A stretch of 40,210 nucleotides of DNA from Lingula anatina (lineage: Eukaryota; Brachiopoda; Lingulata; Lingulida; Lingulidae): positions 6,441-46,650 of the forward strand of contig NW_019776051.1 of NCBI RefSeq assembly GCF_001039355.2. The letters are read 5' to 3'. The notes beneath the pieces are model-generated. The model worked only from the letters and a program-made list of their open reading frames with translations, ran no database searches and was not told the DNA's origin. The position numbers and the translations under genes are program-made. Below are positions 30,051 to 40,210 of the stretch, one piece after another (the first letter of the stretch is position 1; each line of letters opens with the position of its first letter).

Positions 30051-31186
30051 TATAGCGCCCCCTTAATTTTCCAAGTCATGATCACCAATACGCGCTTCAT
30101 TATTTTTACCTTTTCTTCATTTTTATGCAATTTTTCAAATTTTTAATTTTTTCTTTTTGAATACTAAATTATTCTAATAGAGAACAGTGATAAATCTTCA
30201 TTTAACTTATAGAAATGAATGAAAAGGGGAAACGTGACAAGATCCGCTTTGAAGTGATAACCCCTTTCTCCCCCCTCCGTTCTTGATCCTGCGCTACACC
30301 TTATACACTAGTTTCCGGCTTACGATACCAGGGACCATTCCACAAAAACTTAGGCCTTGATAGTCTTATCATTTAGACCAAAAATAACCACTCGTATATA
30401 TGTTGCGCCAAAGAAGACTGCAGTTTTGGTATTAAACGGAAATAAGAGAGTTCAGTGAAAGACCCTACTCTTGTCAAGGTCGCGATCTTTGTCCAATTTT
30501 GGGAACAGAGCCTGTCTGTCAATTTCATTGATACCGAGCAACCGGACACATCTTTTACAGATAACTTTCTTTGCGGTAGGCAGACGAGGTGAATGCAGTT
30601 TTCCCCGTTACTACTATCTGATTTACATACATTGTAGCTACTTAAAAATGATGGCGGTTCTCCAAATATGCTATACCTTATATAGGTTTTATGCTGCACA
30701 ACCCCAAGCAGTTACATGTGCAAGTGTTCTCAAAGTTCCGCCCACCACTGCGGTTTTATCTTCAACAGCTGTGGATGTACAGTAACCTTGTCAAATGGTA
30801 TACTGCAGAGTTTGGACCGTTTACACGTTGTGGTTCAAATCTAAGTGATGTGCAAGTTGGTCGCTTTTCAAACTCAATTATGGTAAATAAATGCAAAATA
30901 AACAAATAATTTAATAGATTAATAAGGAATAAAGAAATGTAAGAAAAAGTCAATAAAACGCGCCAAGTTGGGTTGCTGAAATGCAATAATAAAAGAGGAC
31001 ACTGGTTTTTAAAAACCGACAAAACCGAGTCGCATTTTGATAGAATCTTATGTGTAAATGCGCCTTTCCTGATAACCTATTTGTCCTGGTATATTCGAGA
31101 TTATTTTTGCGCGAACACAGTGTGTCTTTTGATGCACCACGATCTTGCTGGTGCTGTTTGTAGATGGTGCCAATATATACGTAAAA

Positions 31187-33002
31187 ATGCAGAAAACTTG
31201 GATAGTTTGTCTGATTTTGGTGACATTTTCTCTGGTGAGTACTAACGCACGCCGTCTACGGGATCCGAAGTATAACCTTGAGCTATTGAATTAACTTATT
31301 TAAAAAAATTATTTGCAATAAGCCCTTTTACAATTTCAAACCTTATTATAACTGTGAATGTTAAACATTTTGTTATTTTTCGCATAACGAGAACACTCTG
31401 GAAGATATCGATAAATAAAGCATAGACGTGATATTGATATCAACTCAAGAAAATATTAATTCCTTATTAAATAAACCACTATGATTGTAAATAAACGCAT
31501 TCTAGGGGCAAGACACAACTGGAAAAGGTCGGCAAAATGGATATGGAAGAGAGAACCAAAGTGAGTATAACGTACACAATTTTAGAAATTCAAATATGAG
31601 GTTTAGTGATTGTTTTAAGCATTCGCTATTAGATGATGGACGTCTTAATTGCGTGTGCGGAAATAATTTACTCCCATCCACTTTTTTCACCACAGGCGAA
31701 AATGCATGTAATGGGGTAATGCAAGGGAAAGCAAAAGTCCCAAACGACTGCCGGAGGTACACAATTTGTCTCCTCGGGCACTCGTTCAGAGAGCAGACCT
31801 GCGAATCCTACATGGTTTTCAACCAGAGAACAAACGAATGTGACACTCTTGCTAATCTCGAGTCAGATGACCCCTGTAAGGACGCTGGCGCTAAAGCAAA
31901 AACCATGAACCCTCCGGAGCACTTTGACACTCCGAAATGCTCATACAAGGGTATCCAGTATGAAGAGGGGGTACAGTGGGTGGACAAGTGCCAGAATTGC
32001 ACCTGTATCGCAGCCCCAGCCTTCATACATTGCACGGAAAGGTAGATACAATTGGCATATTTCATAAACATTTTATTTTAGAATCCTGTTTTGCAAAAAG
32101 CAATGGGTACCAACGACGAATGTGCCTCATGGTAATTGAATCCCATGATACATTATAAATCTTGCGTTAAGTCTATCGTACTACAGCTTTATATAGCGTA
32201 TTCAGACCATAATTTTAAAAATAACTCAGAATATATAGCGTCATATTGCAATTACGTTGCTTTCGTTTGTGTATGATATAAATGTTGAGTTTCCGCTTTT
32301 CAATTTTTCTTGGGGAGAGAGGGGGTTCACCATACAAAATTAAGTATGTATGCACTGCAATTCGTTCTAGCTGCCCTAAATTCGACAAGCTACCTGCCCG
32401 GTGCAGAGTCGTGAAAGCCCAAGACGACAATTGCTGTGGCAAACTACAGTGTGACCCACCACCAATTGCCACACCCACTCCTAAGTCAACTACAGGGTCC
32501 ACTTCCACTGCTACAATAACCACAACTATACCTTCCACTTCTACTATTGTTTCAACCACGACATTACCTGAACCAAAATGTACCTACAAGGGTAAACTGT
32601 ACAGTGGCGGTGAAGTGTGGGAAGACGACTGTCAAATTCACACCTGTGTTGCTCCCCCGTTCTTCATACATAGCAAGCCAAGGTAAGATATGAATGACAC
32701 CGTTTCTGAATCCCCAGTTAGTGGAGAGCCATTTCGCAAGGCATTTACCTGTTAACATTGTCTTATTCATTATATCAATAGATGGCGTTTTAAGATAATG
32801 TTAACACGCCATCCATTACATCAATGAGTGTCATATTACAGAGTTGTCTATGCGGGTCCATTTGCGTCTTGCGTGATTTTCAGAGCAAAAGGTTAATTGA
32901 TAGTATAAAGCACTTTGTCGACAGGGTACTCAATAGTTTATACAACGTAAGTTTGCAAGCAGTGGCTTCCAGGTAAAATTCAGCATATTGGGACTCAGCA
33001 TA

Positions 33003-33046
<44 letters not shown>

Positions 33047-36000
33047 CACGTTGAAGCACCATTTAAGCAAGAAAGAAGGACAGTTAGTGAAATCCACGTT
33101 ATTCAAATGCCACGAGGTGCCCTCTTTTTCAATGAATTGTTTTTTATTACAGGTGCCACCCACTGACATCTACCGGTGTCTTCAATAACTGTAGGATTGT
33201 AGAAGACCCAGCAAATCCGTGCTGTCAAAAAACAATTTGCGACCAAGCTACTGCATCGCCACAGATTTTGAAGCTGACCACAACTCCGCCTCAAATGAGT
33301 ACACGTGCAGAGACAAAGCCAACTACTGCAAAATCAGCTTCTACAAGCACAGTGCGAGCTACTCCAAAAATTACCACCTCTGCAACCCCAGTCGTGAAGA
33401 CCTCTACTACTGAATTAACAACCACTGTCACTAAATCAACTGCTGCACCAACCACCAGCAACACAGAGCCCACAACAACTACCATTAAAGTGTCGACCAC
33501 TGAACCCAAAACCACCACCAAATCCACCACCCTAAAACCTAAAACCACCACACCTGAACCTACAACTTCGACCATCGCCCCAACCACTGCATTGCCTGAA
33601 CCAAAATGTACCTACAAGGGTAAACTGTACAGTGGTGGCGAAGTGTGGGAAGACGACTGTCAGATTCACACGTGTGTTTCTCCTCCGTTCCTCATACATA
33701 GCACGCCAAGGTAAGATATCCCTAAATTGAGTTTGAAAAAGATTCCAACCCAGTTAACTTTTTGCTGCATTCAGTTATATTTGAATGCAGTTTTATATTC
33801 TTTGAATTCGGAAATAAGCCTTGAGGTACGTTGTAACGGTACTCCGTTGTCTATTGGACATGTTATCATTTATACTGCTACACAACGTATTTTATTCGTT
33901 TTATTGTTTCGTAAAATGTCGACGAGAAATACTTGAGTTAAACTATTCTACTCTTTCAAATTTTATTGCACGTTTTGTGTTTTAAAACCATTTGCTGTGA
34001 AACCCAAACATATTTATGAAGGACGAAACAAAATATTACTGAACTCAATGTAAAATGTGTTATTATTATTATTATTAATTCCAGATGCCCCCAACCGGCG
34101 ATAAATGGAGGCAATAATAAGTGTAGGATCATACAGGACCCAGACGACCCCTGCTGTCAAAAAGTAATATGCAACGAAAATACAACCACTACAACTGAAC
34201 CCTCACTCATTTCTATCAAAATTCCTACCACATCCACAAAATTCTCAACCACTGCCACAAAACCCACAACCACAGTTCAAAACCCCACAAGCACGACCAC
34301 TAAACCCACAAACAGCACAACTAAATTAACACCCACCGCATCTGAACCTACCACTTCTACCATTGCCTCAACCACCACATTACCTGAACCAAAATGTACC
34401 TACAAGGGAAAACTGTACAGTGGCGGTGAAGTGTGGGAAGACGACTGTCAGATTCACACCTGTGTTTCTCCTCCGTTCCTTATACATAGTGCACCAAGGT
34501 AAGATATCCCCGACTTATACTTGGAAACGATTCGAAAACTTGTAACTGTATGCTTTTAAACAAATGCTTTTTTATACACATTATAATTTGAACTCCTATG
34601 CAATGTTTTTAAAATTGTTTCATAAAATGTCGATTTTAATCAGTTAAACCATCTACATTTTCAAAGATTTATTTCACATGTTGAGTGTTTTTAAACCATT
34701 TGCTGTGAAGCCCAAAACACACTTATGAAAGATGAAACGAAATATTGCTGAGTTGAATGTACGATTCCAGATGCCCACAGCCTGCGATAAATGGAGACAA
34801 TAATAAGTGTAAAATCATACAGGATCCAGACGACCCCTGCTGTCAAAAAGTAATATGCAACCAAACTACTCCATCGCCGGAGATTTTGAAACAAACCCCT
34901 ACAACCACTACAACTGAACCCACATCCACTACTATCAAAATCCCTACCACATCCACAAAATCTAAAAACACTGCCACAAAACCCACAACTACTGTTCAAA
35001 ACCCCACAAGCACGACCACTAAACCTACAACCACTACCACTGAACCTACCACTTCTACCATTGCCTCAACCACGGCATTACCTGAACCAAAATGTACCTA
35101 CAAGGGTAAACTGTACAGTGGCGGTGAAGTGTGGGAAGACGACTGTCAGATTCACACCTGTGTTGCTCCTCCGTTCTTCATACATAGCACGCCAAGGTAA
35201 GAAATCATTGAGTTGTGCTTAATTGAATTTTCTTCAAGCTTTCAAACCAGCAAATGTTCAGTTGTTGTAATTATAATTTTACTTTTTCAAAGCTTTTTTG
35301 CCCTGCAAAAAATTTAATATGCCTTTGTTTAGAACAAATGCTGATTTTTGCTGATTATTAATTCCAGATGCCCCCAGCCGGCGATAAATGGAGACAATAA
35401 TAAGTGTAGAATCATACAGGATCCAGACGACCCATGCTGTCAAAAAGTAATATGCAACGAAAATACAACCACAACTTCCAAACCCACAACCACTGAACCA
35501 ACAACCACAACTCTAACAATTACAACCACTAAAAAGGAATCCAAAACAACAACCTCAAATCTAACAACTGAACTTACAACAACTACCACTGAACCTACCA
35601 CTTCTACCATTGCCTCAACCACGACATTACATGAACCTAAATGTACCTACAATGGTAAACTGTACAGTGGCGGTGAAGTGTGGGAAGACGACTGTCAGAT
35701 TCACACCTGTGTTGCTCCTCCGTTCTTCATACATAGCACGCCGAGGTAAGATACCCCTTACTTACACTTGGAAACGATTCCAATCCAGTTAACTGTATGC
35801 TTTTATGCTTTTTGACAATTGCTTTTTTATACATATTATAATTTGAACTCCTACACAATGTATTTTAGATTGTTTCATAAAATGTAGATTTTAATGAGTT
35901 GATTTAAAGCAACTACATTTTCAAAGATTCACTTAACATGTATTGGTGTTTTTAAACCATTTGCTGTGAAGCCCAAAACACACTTATGAAAGATGAAACA

Positions 36001-39000
36001 AAATATTGCTAATTTTAACGTACTATTCCAGATGCCCACAGCCTGCGATAAATGGAGGCAATAATAAGTGTAAGATCATACAGGATCCAGACGACCCCTG
36101 CTGTCAAAAAGTAATTTGTAACCAAACTACTGCATCGCCGGAGATTTTGAAACAAACCCCTACAACCAGTACAACTGAACCCACATCCACTACTATCAAA
36201 ATCCTTACCACATCCACAAAATCCAAAACCACTGCCACAAAACCCACAACCACTGTTCAAATACCTACAAGCACGACCACAAAACCTACAAACACCACCA
36301 CTAAACTTACAACCACTGCCACTGAAACTACCACTTCTACCATTGCCTCAACCACGGCATTACCTGAACCAAAATGTACCTACAAGGGTAAACTGTACAG
36401 TGGCGGTGAAGTGTGGGAAGACGACTGTCAGATTCACACCTGTGTTGCCCCTCCGTTCCTCATACATAGCAAGCCAAGGTAAGATACTTCTGGATTGCCC
36501 TTGAAAGCAGTACCAAATTTTGGTATCAGGACAATTCCCCCCCGGACAATTCCCCCCAACTATTCCCCCNCAAATTTTCTATTCTGATGCTTTTTATGTA
36601 CATTGCTTAAACTTCCAAACTTTAATATCGATATTATGGACTCGGTGTCAAAAGTGCTGAGAAGCTCTTTAAATCTTTACCTTGAGGATGATTAATTACC
36701 TAATTTTTTGAGTTCATATCCAAAACTATGTATCAAAACTGCTGCTATCAGATAACGCATAGTTCTAAAAATTGTAATAATTTGCATTATGAAGGAATTC
36801 ATAATGCAGGTATAGCGCAGACAAATCAGCAAATTGTAATAAGAACATAAGTGTTTATATCAAATAAGCAAAGTATGGCAGTTTAATTGGAAATCTTGTG
36901 TGCCGAGGCCACAAGCCAAATGCAACACTCAGGGATTGCACCACTGTAATACAAGCGCATAAAATTACCTTACCAACTTAACATTGAAAAATGCATTGGG
37001 CAAGACAAAAATACATATGCAACCCTTATTGGCTGTTGCATAAACCAGAGCATTGCTTGGCCTTACTTTAATCTTATATTTCAGATGCCTTCCACTGACA
37101 CCTGGTGGTGTTTTTAATAATTGCAAGATTGTGGAAGACCCAGAAGATCCTTGCTGTCAAAAAACAATATGTGACCCAGCCACTGCCCCACCAGAGATTT
37201 TGAAACAGACCACTCCTACTACAACAAAGACAACCAAAGTGGCCATCACAAAAACAACTTCTAAACCATCAACGACTACAACTGAAGCTACCGCTACAAC
37301 AATCATCAAACCTACAACGCCTACAACTGAACCTACAACTACAACAACTACCAAAGCTACAACGACTACAACTGAACCTTCAACTACTACAACAACCAAA
37401 GATACCACTACAACTGAACCTACAACTCCAACAACTACCAAAGCTACAACAACTACAACTGAACCTACAACTACAACAACAACCAAAGCTACCACTACAA
37501 CGGAGCCTACAACCACAATTGAGCCCACGACTACAACTACTTCCAAACCCCAAACCACTACCACTGAACCTACCACTTCTACCATTGCCTCAACCACCGC
37601 ATTACCTGAACCAAAATGTACCTACAAGGGTAAACTGTACAGTGGCGGTGAAGTGTGGGAAGACGACTGTCAAATTCACACCTGTGTTGCTCCTCCGTTC
37701 TTCATACATAGCAAGCCAAGGTAAGATACATCTGGCTCGCCCTTGAAGACAGTAACAATATTCTAGCCTGGTGCTTTTTTTTGTATATATTGTTGAATCT
37801 GACAAATTTTCATAATATTCTTAATGAGACTCTTAAAAGCATCATCTTTTATAATAATTGATTTATCATTTTATGATCATGCATTTAACTATGCATCTAA
37901 CCTGTTGCTGTCACAGATCATACAATTTTTAATTATGATCATTTTACTATAATGTAAATCAGTATGTTGATATAGCACAGACAAATAAGAAAGTCGTTAA
38001 AAAGAACAAAAAATGAATAAACCAAGTTTATCTTGATACCCAATAGTTGTTAAATAAACTTTTATGTCATTGGCAAATTATAACAGTTTCATCGGAATCA
38101 ATATTTTGGATGCCGTAGTCCCAAGCCAAATGCAACACTTCTGGAATGCGTCAATGTAATATAAACGCATAACATTACCTTACCAACTTATAACATTGAA
38201 AAATGCATTTGGCAAGACTGAAATTCATATGCGCCATCTAATGGGTGTTGCATAAACCAGACCATTTCTTGGCCTGACTTTAGTATTATATTTCAGATGC
38301 CTCCCGCTGACATCTGGTAGTGTTTTTAATAATTGCAAGATTGTGGAAGACCCAGAAGATCCTTGCTGTCAAAAAACAATATGTGACCCAGCCACTGCCC
38401 CACCAGAGATTTTGAAACAGACCACTCCTACTACAACAAAGACAACCAAAGTGGCCATCACAAAAACAACTTCTAAGCCTTCAACTACAACCGCTACAAC
38501 TACCAGCAAACCTTCAACGACTACAACTGAAGCTACCATTATAACAACCACCAAACCTTCAATGCCTACAACTGAACCTGCAACCACAACAACCACCAAA
38601 CCTACAACGACTACAACTGAACCTACCACTACAACTACCACCATACCTACAACGACTACAACTGAACCTACAACTACCACATCTACCAAAGCTACAATGA
38701 CTACAACTGAACCTACAACTACAACAACAACCAAAGCTACCACTACAACTGAACCTACAACCCCAACAACTACCAAAGCTACAACGACTACAACTGAACC
38801 TACAACTACAACAACAACAAAAGCTACCACTACAAGTGAACCTACAACTACAACAGCCACCAAAGCTACAACGACTTCAACTAAACCTACAACTACAACA
38901 ACTACCAAAGCTACAACAACTACAACTGAACCTACAACTACAACAACAACCAAAGCTACCACTACAACTGAGCCTACAACCACAATTGAGCCCACGACTA

Positions 39001-40210
39001 CAACTACTTCCAAACCCCAAACCACTACCACTGAACCTACCACTTCTACCATTGCCTCCACCACCACATTACCTGAACCAAAATGTACCTACAAGGGTAA
39101 ACTGTACAGTGGCGGTGAAGTGTGGGAAGACAACTGTCAAATTCACACCTGTGTTGCTCCTCCGTTTTTCATACATAGCAAGCCAAGGTAAGTTCCATCT
39201 TGCTCGCCCTTTTATGATAATTGATTTATCATTTTATGATCATGCATTTAACTATGCATCTAACCTGTTGCTGTCACAAATCAATCATACTATAATGCAA
39301 ATCAGTATGCAGATACAGCACAGAAAATTAAGTAGTCGTTAAAAAAGAACAAACAATTAATTGTTATATTATTATTATTATTACCAAACTTGCAATCCGA
39401 GGGTTGGATAATTACAATCACTGCATCATAGTTGGATAAAACCATTAGTAAGTAAGAATAAAGGAATATTAAAAGACATATGTTAGCAAATTTAAAACAA
39501 AAAATTTAAAATGGAAGGTTAAAAAAAAAGAAATAAAAGAAATATAACCATGTTAAGTTTGATACCCAATAGTTGTTAAATAAACTTTTATGTCATTTTG
39601 GGAAATTATAACAGTTTCATCGGAATATATTTTGGATGCCGTAGTCCCAAGCCAAATGCAACACTTCTGGAATGCACCAATGGTATATAAACGAATAAAA
39701 TTACCTTACCAACTTAACATTGAAAATGCAATGGGCAAGACTGAAGTTCATATGCGACATCTAATGGGTGTTGCATAAACCAGACCATTTCTTGGCCTGA
39801 CTTTAGTATTATATTTCAGATGCCTCCCACTGACATCTGGTAGTGTTTTTAATAATTGCAAGATTGTTGAAGACCCAGAAGATCCTTGCTGTCAAAAAAC
39901 AATATGTGACCCAGCCACTGCCCCACCAGAGATTTTGAAACAGACCACTCCTACTACAACAAAGACAACCAAAGTGGCCATCACAAAAACAACTTCTAAA
40001 CCTTCAACTGCAACCACTACAACTACCAGCAAACCTTCAACGACTTTAACCGAAGCAACCACTACTACAACAACCAAACCTACAATGCCTACAACTGAAT
40101 CTACAACAACAACAACCACCAAAACTTCAACGACTACAACTGAACCTACAACTACAACTACCACCAAACCTACAACTACTACAACTGAACCTACAACTAC
40201 AACAAGTACC
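31187..40210 (+). CDS. Giant secreted ChtBD2 / repeated VWC-Thr-mucin protein, 3' end beyond right edge
   Basis: Exons: 31187-31234, 31506-31560, 31696-32041, 32371-32682, 33153-33710, 34085-34498, 34771-35196, 35368-35745, 36032-36478, 37085-37720, 38297-39187, 39820 to the edge. They give 1634 codons in one continuous frame. Signal peptide about 1-16 (MQKTWIVCLILVTFSL), then a short Gly/Gln-rich segment and one six-Cys ChtBD2 (about 39-97). After that come nine complete VWC domains separated by Thr-rich linkers of about 45 to 220 residues. Each repeat exon holds the last half of one VWC, a Thr linker and the first half of the next, with phase-2 introns at both ends. It is the third tandem paralog. 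No TM helix is seen in the visible part. The likely role is a long secreted gel-like or surface-coating mucin anchored to chitin, by inference. Confidence 0.92.
31696..32041 (+). other. Fused ChtBD2 + VWC first-half exon
   Basis: One exon carries the whole ChtBD2 (NACNG, NDCRRY, TICLL, QTCES, NECDT, DPCKD) and the first five Cys of VWC-1 (KCSYKG, DKCQNCTC, FIHCTER). The exon phase is 1 in, 2 out. In the two paralogs the VWC first half is a separate exon, so this exon looks like a fusion. VWC-1 keeps all ten Cys. Confidence 0.88.
32371..32682 (+). other. Repeat exon 1 (VWC-1 end, linker, VWC-2 start)
   Basis: Opens with SCPKF...ARCRVV...DNCCGKLQC, the most divergent second half, closing the ten-Cys VWC-1. 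A short linker of about 45 residues follows. It ends with the near-invariant KCTYKGKLYSGGEVWEDDCQ module, which lacks the third and fifth Cys. It is the transition between founding and amplified types. Confidence 0.88.
33005..33045. repeat. TAA microsatellite
   Basis: About 13 TAA/ATA units in the intron between the first two repeat exons. Confidence 0.9.
33153..33710 (+). other. Repeat exon 2 (VFNNC subtype)
   Basis: The second half begins RCHPLTSTGVFNNCRIVEDP, then a linker of about 120 residues rich in Thr with Lys, Val and Ala, then the conserved first half ending FLIHSTPR. The VFNNC subtype links it with the exons at 37085, 38297 and 39820. Confidence 0.9.
34085..34498 (+). other. Repeat exon 3 (AINGGNNKC subtype)
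   Basis: Acceptor TTAATTCCAG. The second half is RCPQPAINGGNNKCRIIQDP, then NENTTTTTEP..., then the first half ending FLIHSAPR. The whole exon is open but has no long Met-initiated frame, so a simple ORF search misses it. Its NENTTTT start of linker is shared with repeat exon 5. Confidence 0.9.
34771..35196 (+). other. Repeat exon 4 (AINGDNNKC, NQTT linker)
   Basis: The second half is RCPQPAINGDNNKCKIIQDP, the linker starts NQTTPSPEILKQTPTT, and the first half ends FFIHSTPR. Linker wording and the preceding intron match repeat exon 6 at 36032-36478. Confidence 0.9.
35368..35745 (+). other. Repeat exon 5 (AINGDNNKC, NENT linker)
   Basis: The shortest of this subtype, with a linker of about 60 residues. 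The first half has two private changes, HEPKCTYNGK in place of PEPKCTYKGK. The acceptor context ATTATTAATTCCAG is shared with repeat exon 3. Confidence 0.9.
36032..36478 (+). other. Repeat exon 6 (AINGGNNKC, NQTT linker)
   Basis: The second half is RCPQPAINGGNNKCKIIQDP, linker NQTTASPEILKQTPTT. It is the last of the AING subtype. The block of repeat exons 5-6 resembles the block of exons 3-4, including the intron inside each block. Confidence 0.9.
36530..36570. repeat. C-rich GGACAATTCCCCC repeats with an undetermined base
   Basis: Tandem GGACAATTCCCCC units in the intron. Position 36570 is N, the only ambiguous base I noticed. It probably marks a C-run that was hard to sequence or join. Confidence 0.85.
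37085..37720 (+). other. Repeat exon 7 (VFNNC subtype)
   Basis: The second half is RCLPLTPGGVFNNCKIVEDP, then DPATAPPEILKQTTPTTTKT and a long Thr linker, then the conserved first half. It and its upstream intron end are close to repeat exons 8 and 9. Confidence 0.9.
37850..39819 (+). repeat. Recent exon-plus-intron tandem duplication
   Basis: The intron blocks 37850-37910 and 39210-39280 share TGATTTATCATTTTATGATC, and blocks 38028-38296 and 39553-39819 share ACCCAATAGTTGTTAAATAA and most bases up to the acceptor. The exons following them are also near-identical at their starts. Introns this alike point to recent unequal exchange. Confidence 0.85.
38297..39187 (+). other. Repeat exon 8 (VFNNC subtype, longest linker)
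   Basis: 891 nt, 297 codons. The linker is about 220 residues of repeated TEPTTTTTTKATTT units. The first half has EDNCQ where every other copy has EDDCQ. Compared with repeat exon 7 it is 255 nt (85 codons) longer, all in the Thr tract. Confidence 0.9.
39820..40210 (+). other. Repeat exon 9, cut by right edge
   Basis: Acceptor TATATTTCAG. The second half is RCLPLTSGSVFNNCKIVEDP, then DPATAPPEILKQTTPTTTKT and Thr-rich coding still open at the last base. The rest of the exon and any further repeats lie beyond the window. Confidence 0.9.

Larger units (their letters stand above)
29383..31186. other. Intergenic region, chitin-binding gene to repeat-VWC gene
   Basis: Starts with MITE family 2 copy 2 (29411-29580), then an AATAAA at 29704-29709 that may end the upstream transcript, then a 3' fragment of the Tc1-like element (29754-30050). 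From 30051 to 31186 I see no coding exon, only AT-rich DNA that must hold the promoter of the next gene. Confidence 0.6.

Noticed and set aside
30973-31245. Plus-strand 90-codon frame overlapping the start of the giant gene
   Set aside because: It is in a different frame from the signal-peptide exon and has no recognisable domain.
32371-40210. Regular repeats that might suggest a CRISPR-like or satellite array
   Set aside because: Units are 300-900 bp coding exons with introns, so they are a protein-coding exon array in a eukaryote.
1-40210. tRNA, rRNA or other structured RNA genes
   Set aside because: I looked for tRNA-like arms and conserved boxes and saw none that I could support by eye.

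Overview
This 40.2 kb window is eukaryotic nuclear DNA from an animal. Its genes are split by many GT-AG introns. The families are metazoan: copine, WSC, chitin-binding peritrophin-A (ChtBD2), von Willebrand factor C (VWC) and Tc1/mariner. The sequence is AT-rich, full of short inverted-repeat elements and microsatellites, and carries frequent ACATGTA-type words. I read it as a marine invertebrate, most likely a lophotrochozoan such as a mollusc or brachiopod. The phylum is inference.

Layout. (1) Positions 542-13486, minus strand: a copine gene with 17 exons recovered here, 449 codons from the start Met through C2A and C2B into the VWA domain. The C-terminal exons lie off the left edge. Its introns hold a decayed 1.7 kb Tc1-like transposon (5671-7370), several fold-back elements and two hAT-like poly-G elements. 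(2) 13487-16904: intergenic, with a third poly-G element and a ~120-bp tandem repeat. (3) 16905-22484, plus strand: a 9-exon, 414-aa secreted protein with a signal peptide, divergent sushi-like region, WSC domain, Thr-rich linker and VWC domain. (4) 23743-29382, plus: an 8-exon, 544-aa secreted protein with two ChtBD2 domains, a ~285-aa Thr-rich mucin segment and VWC. (5) 31187 to the right edge, plus: a giant modular gene with signal peptide, ChtBD2 and then repeated VWC/Thr-mucin units. Nine complete VWC domains and 1634 codons are visible, and the gene runs off the right edge.

Genes 3-5 form a tandem family. In each, intron 1 is phase 0 inside the signal peptide. In each, the VWC domain is cut by a phase-2 intron directly before its sixth cysteine. 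They differ in the N-terminal carbohydrate-binding module (WSC versus ChtBD2). In the third gene the mucin exon and the VWC first-half exon are one exon, giving symmetrical 2-2 exons that have multiplied. The multiplied VWC domains have all lost the same two cysteines (third and fifth) that the founding copy and the two paralogs keep. I infer a locus for secreted, glycan- or chitin-anchored mucins (mucus, cuticle, shell matrix or adhesive). The tissue and function cannot be read from DNA.

All exons were found by eye from reading frame, splice sites and family resemblance. No alignment or database search was run.
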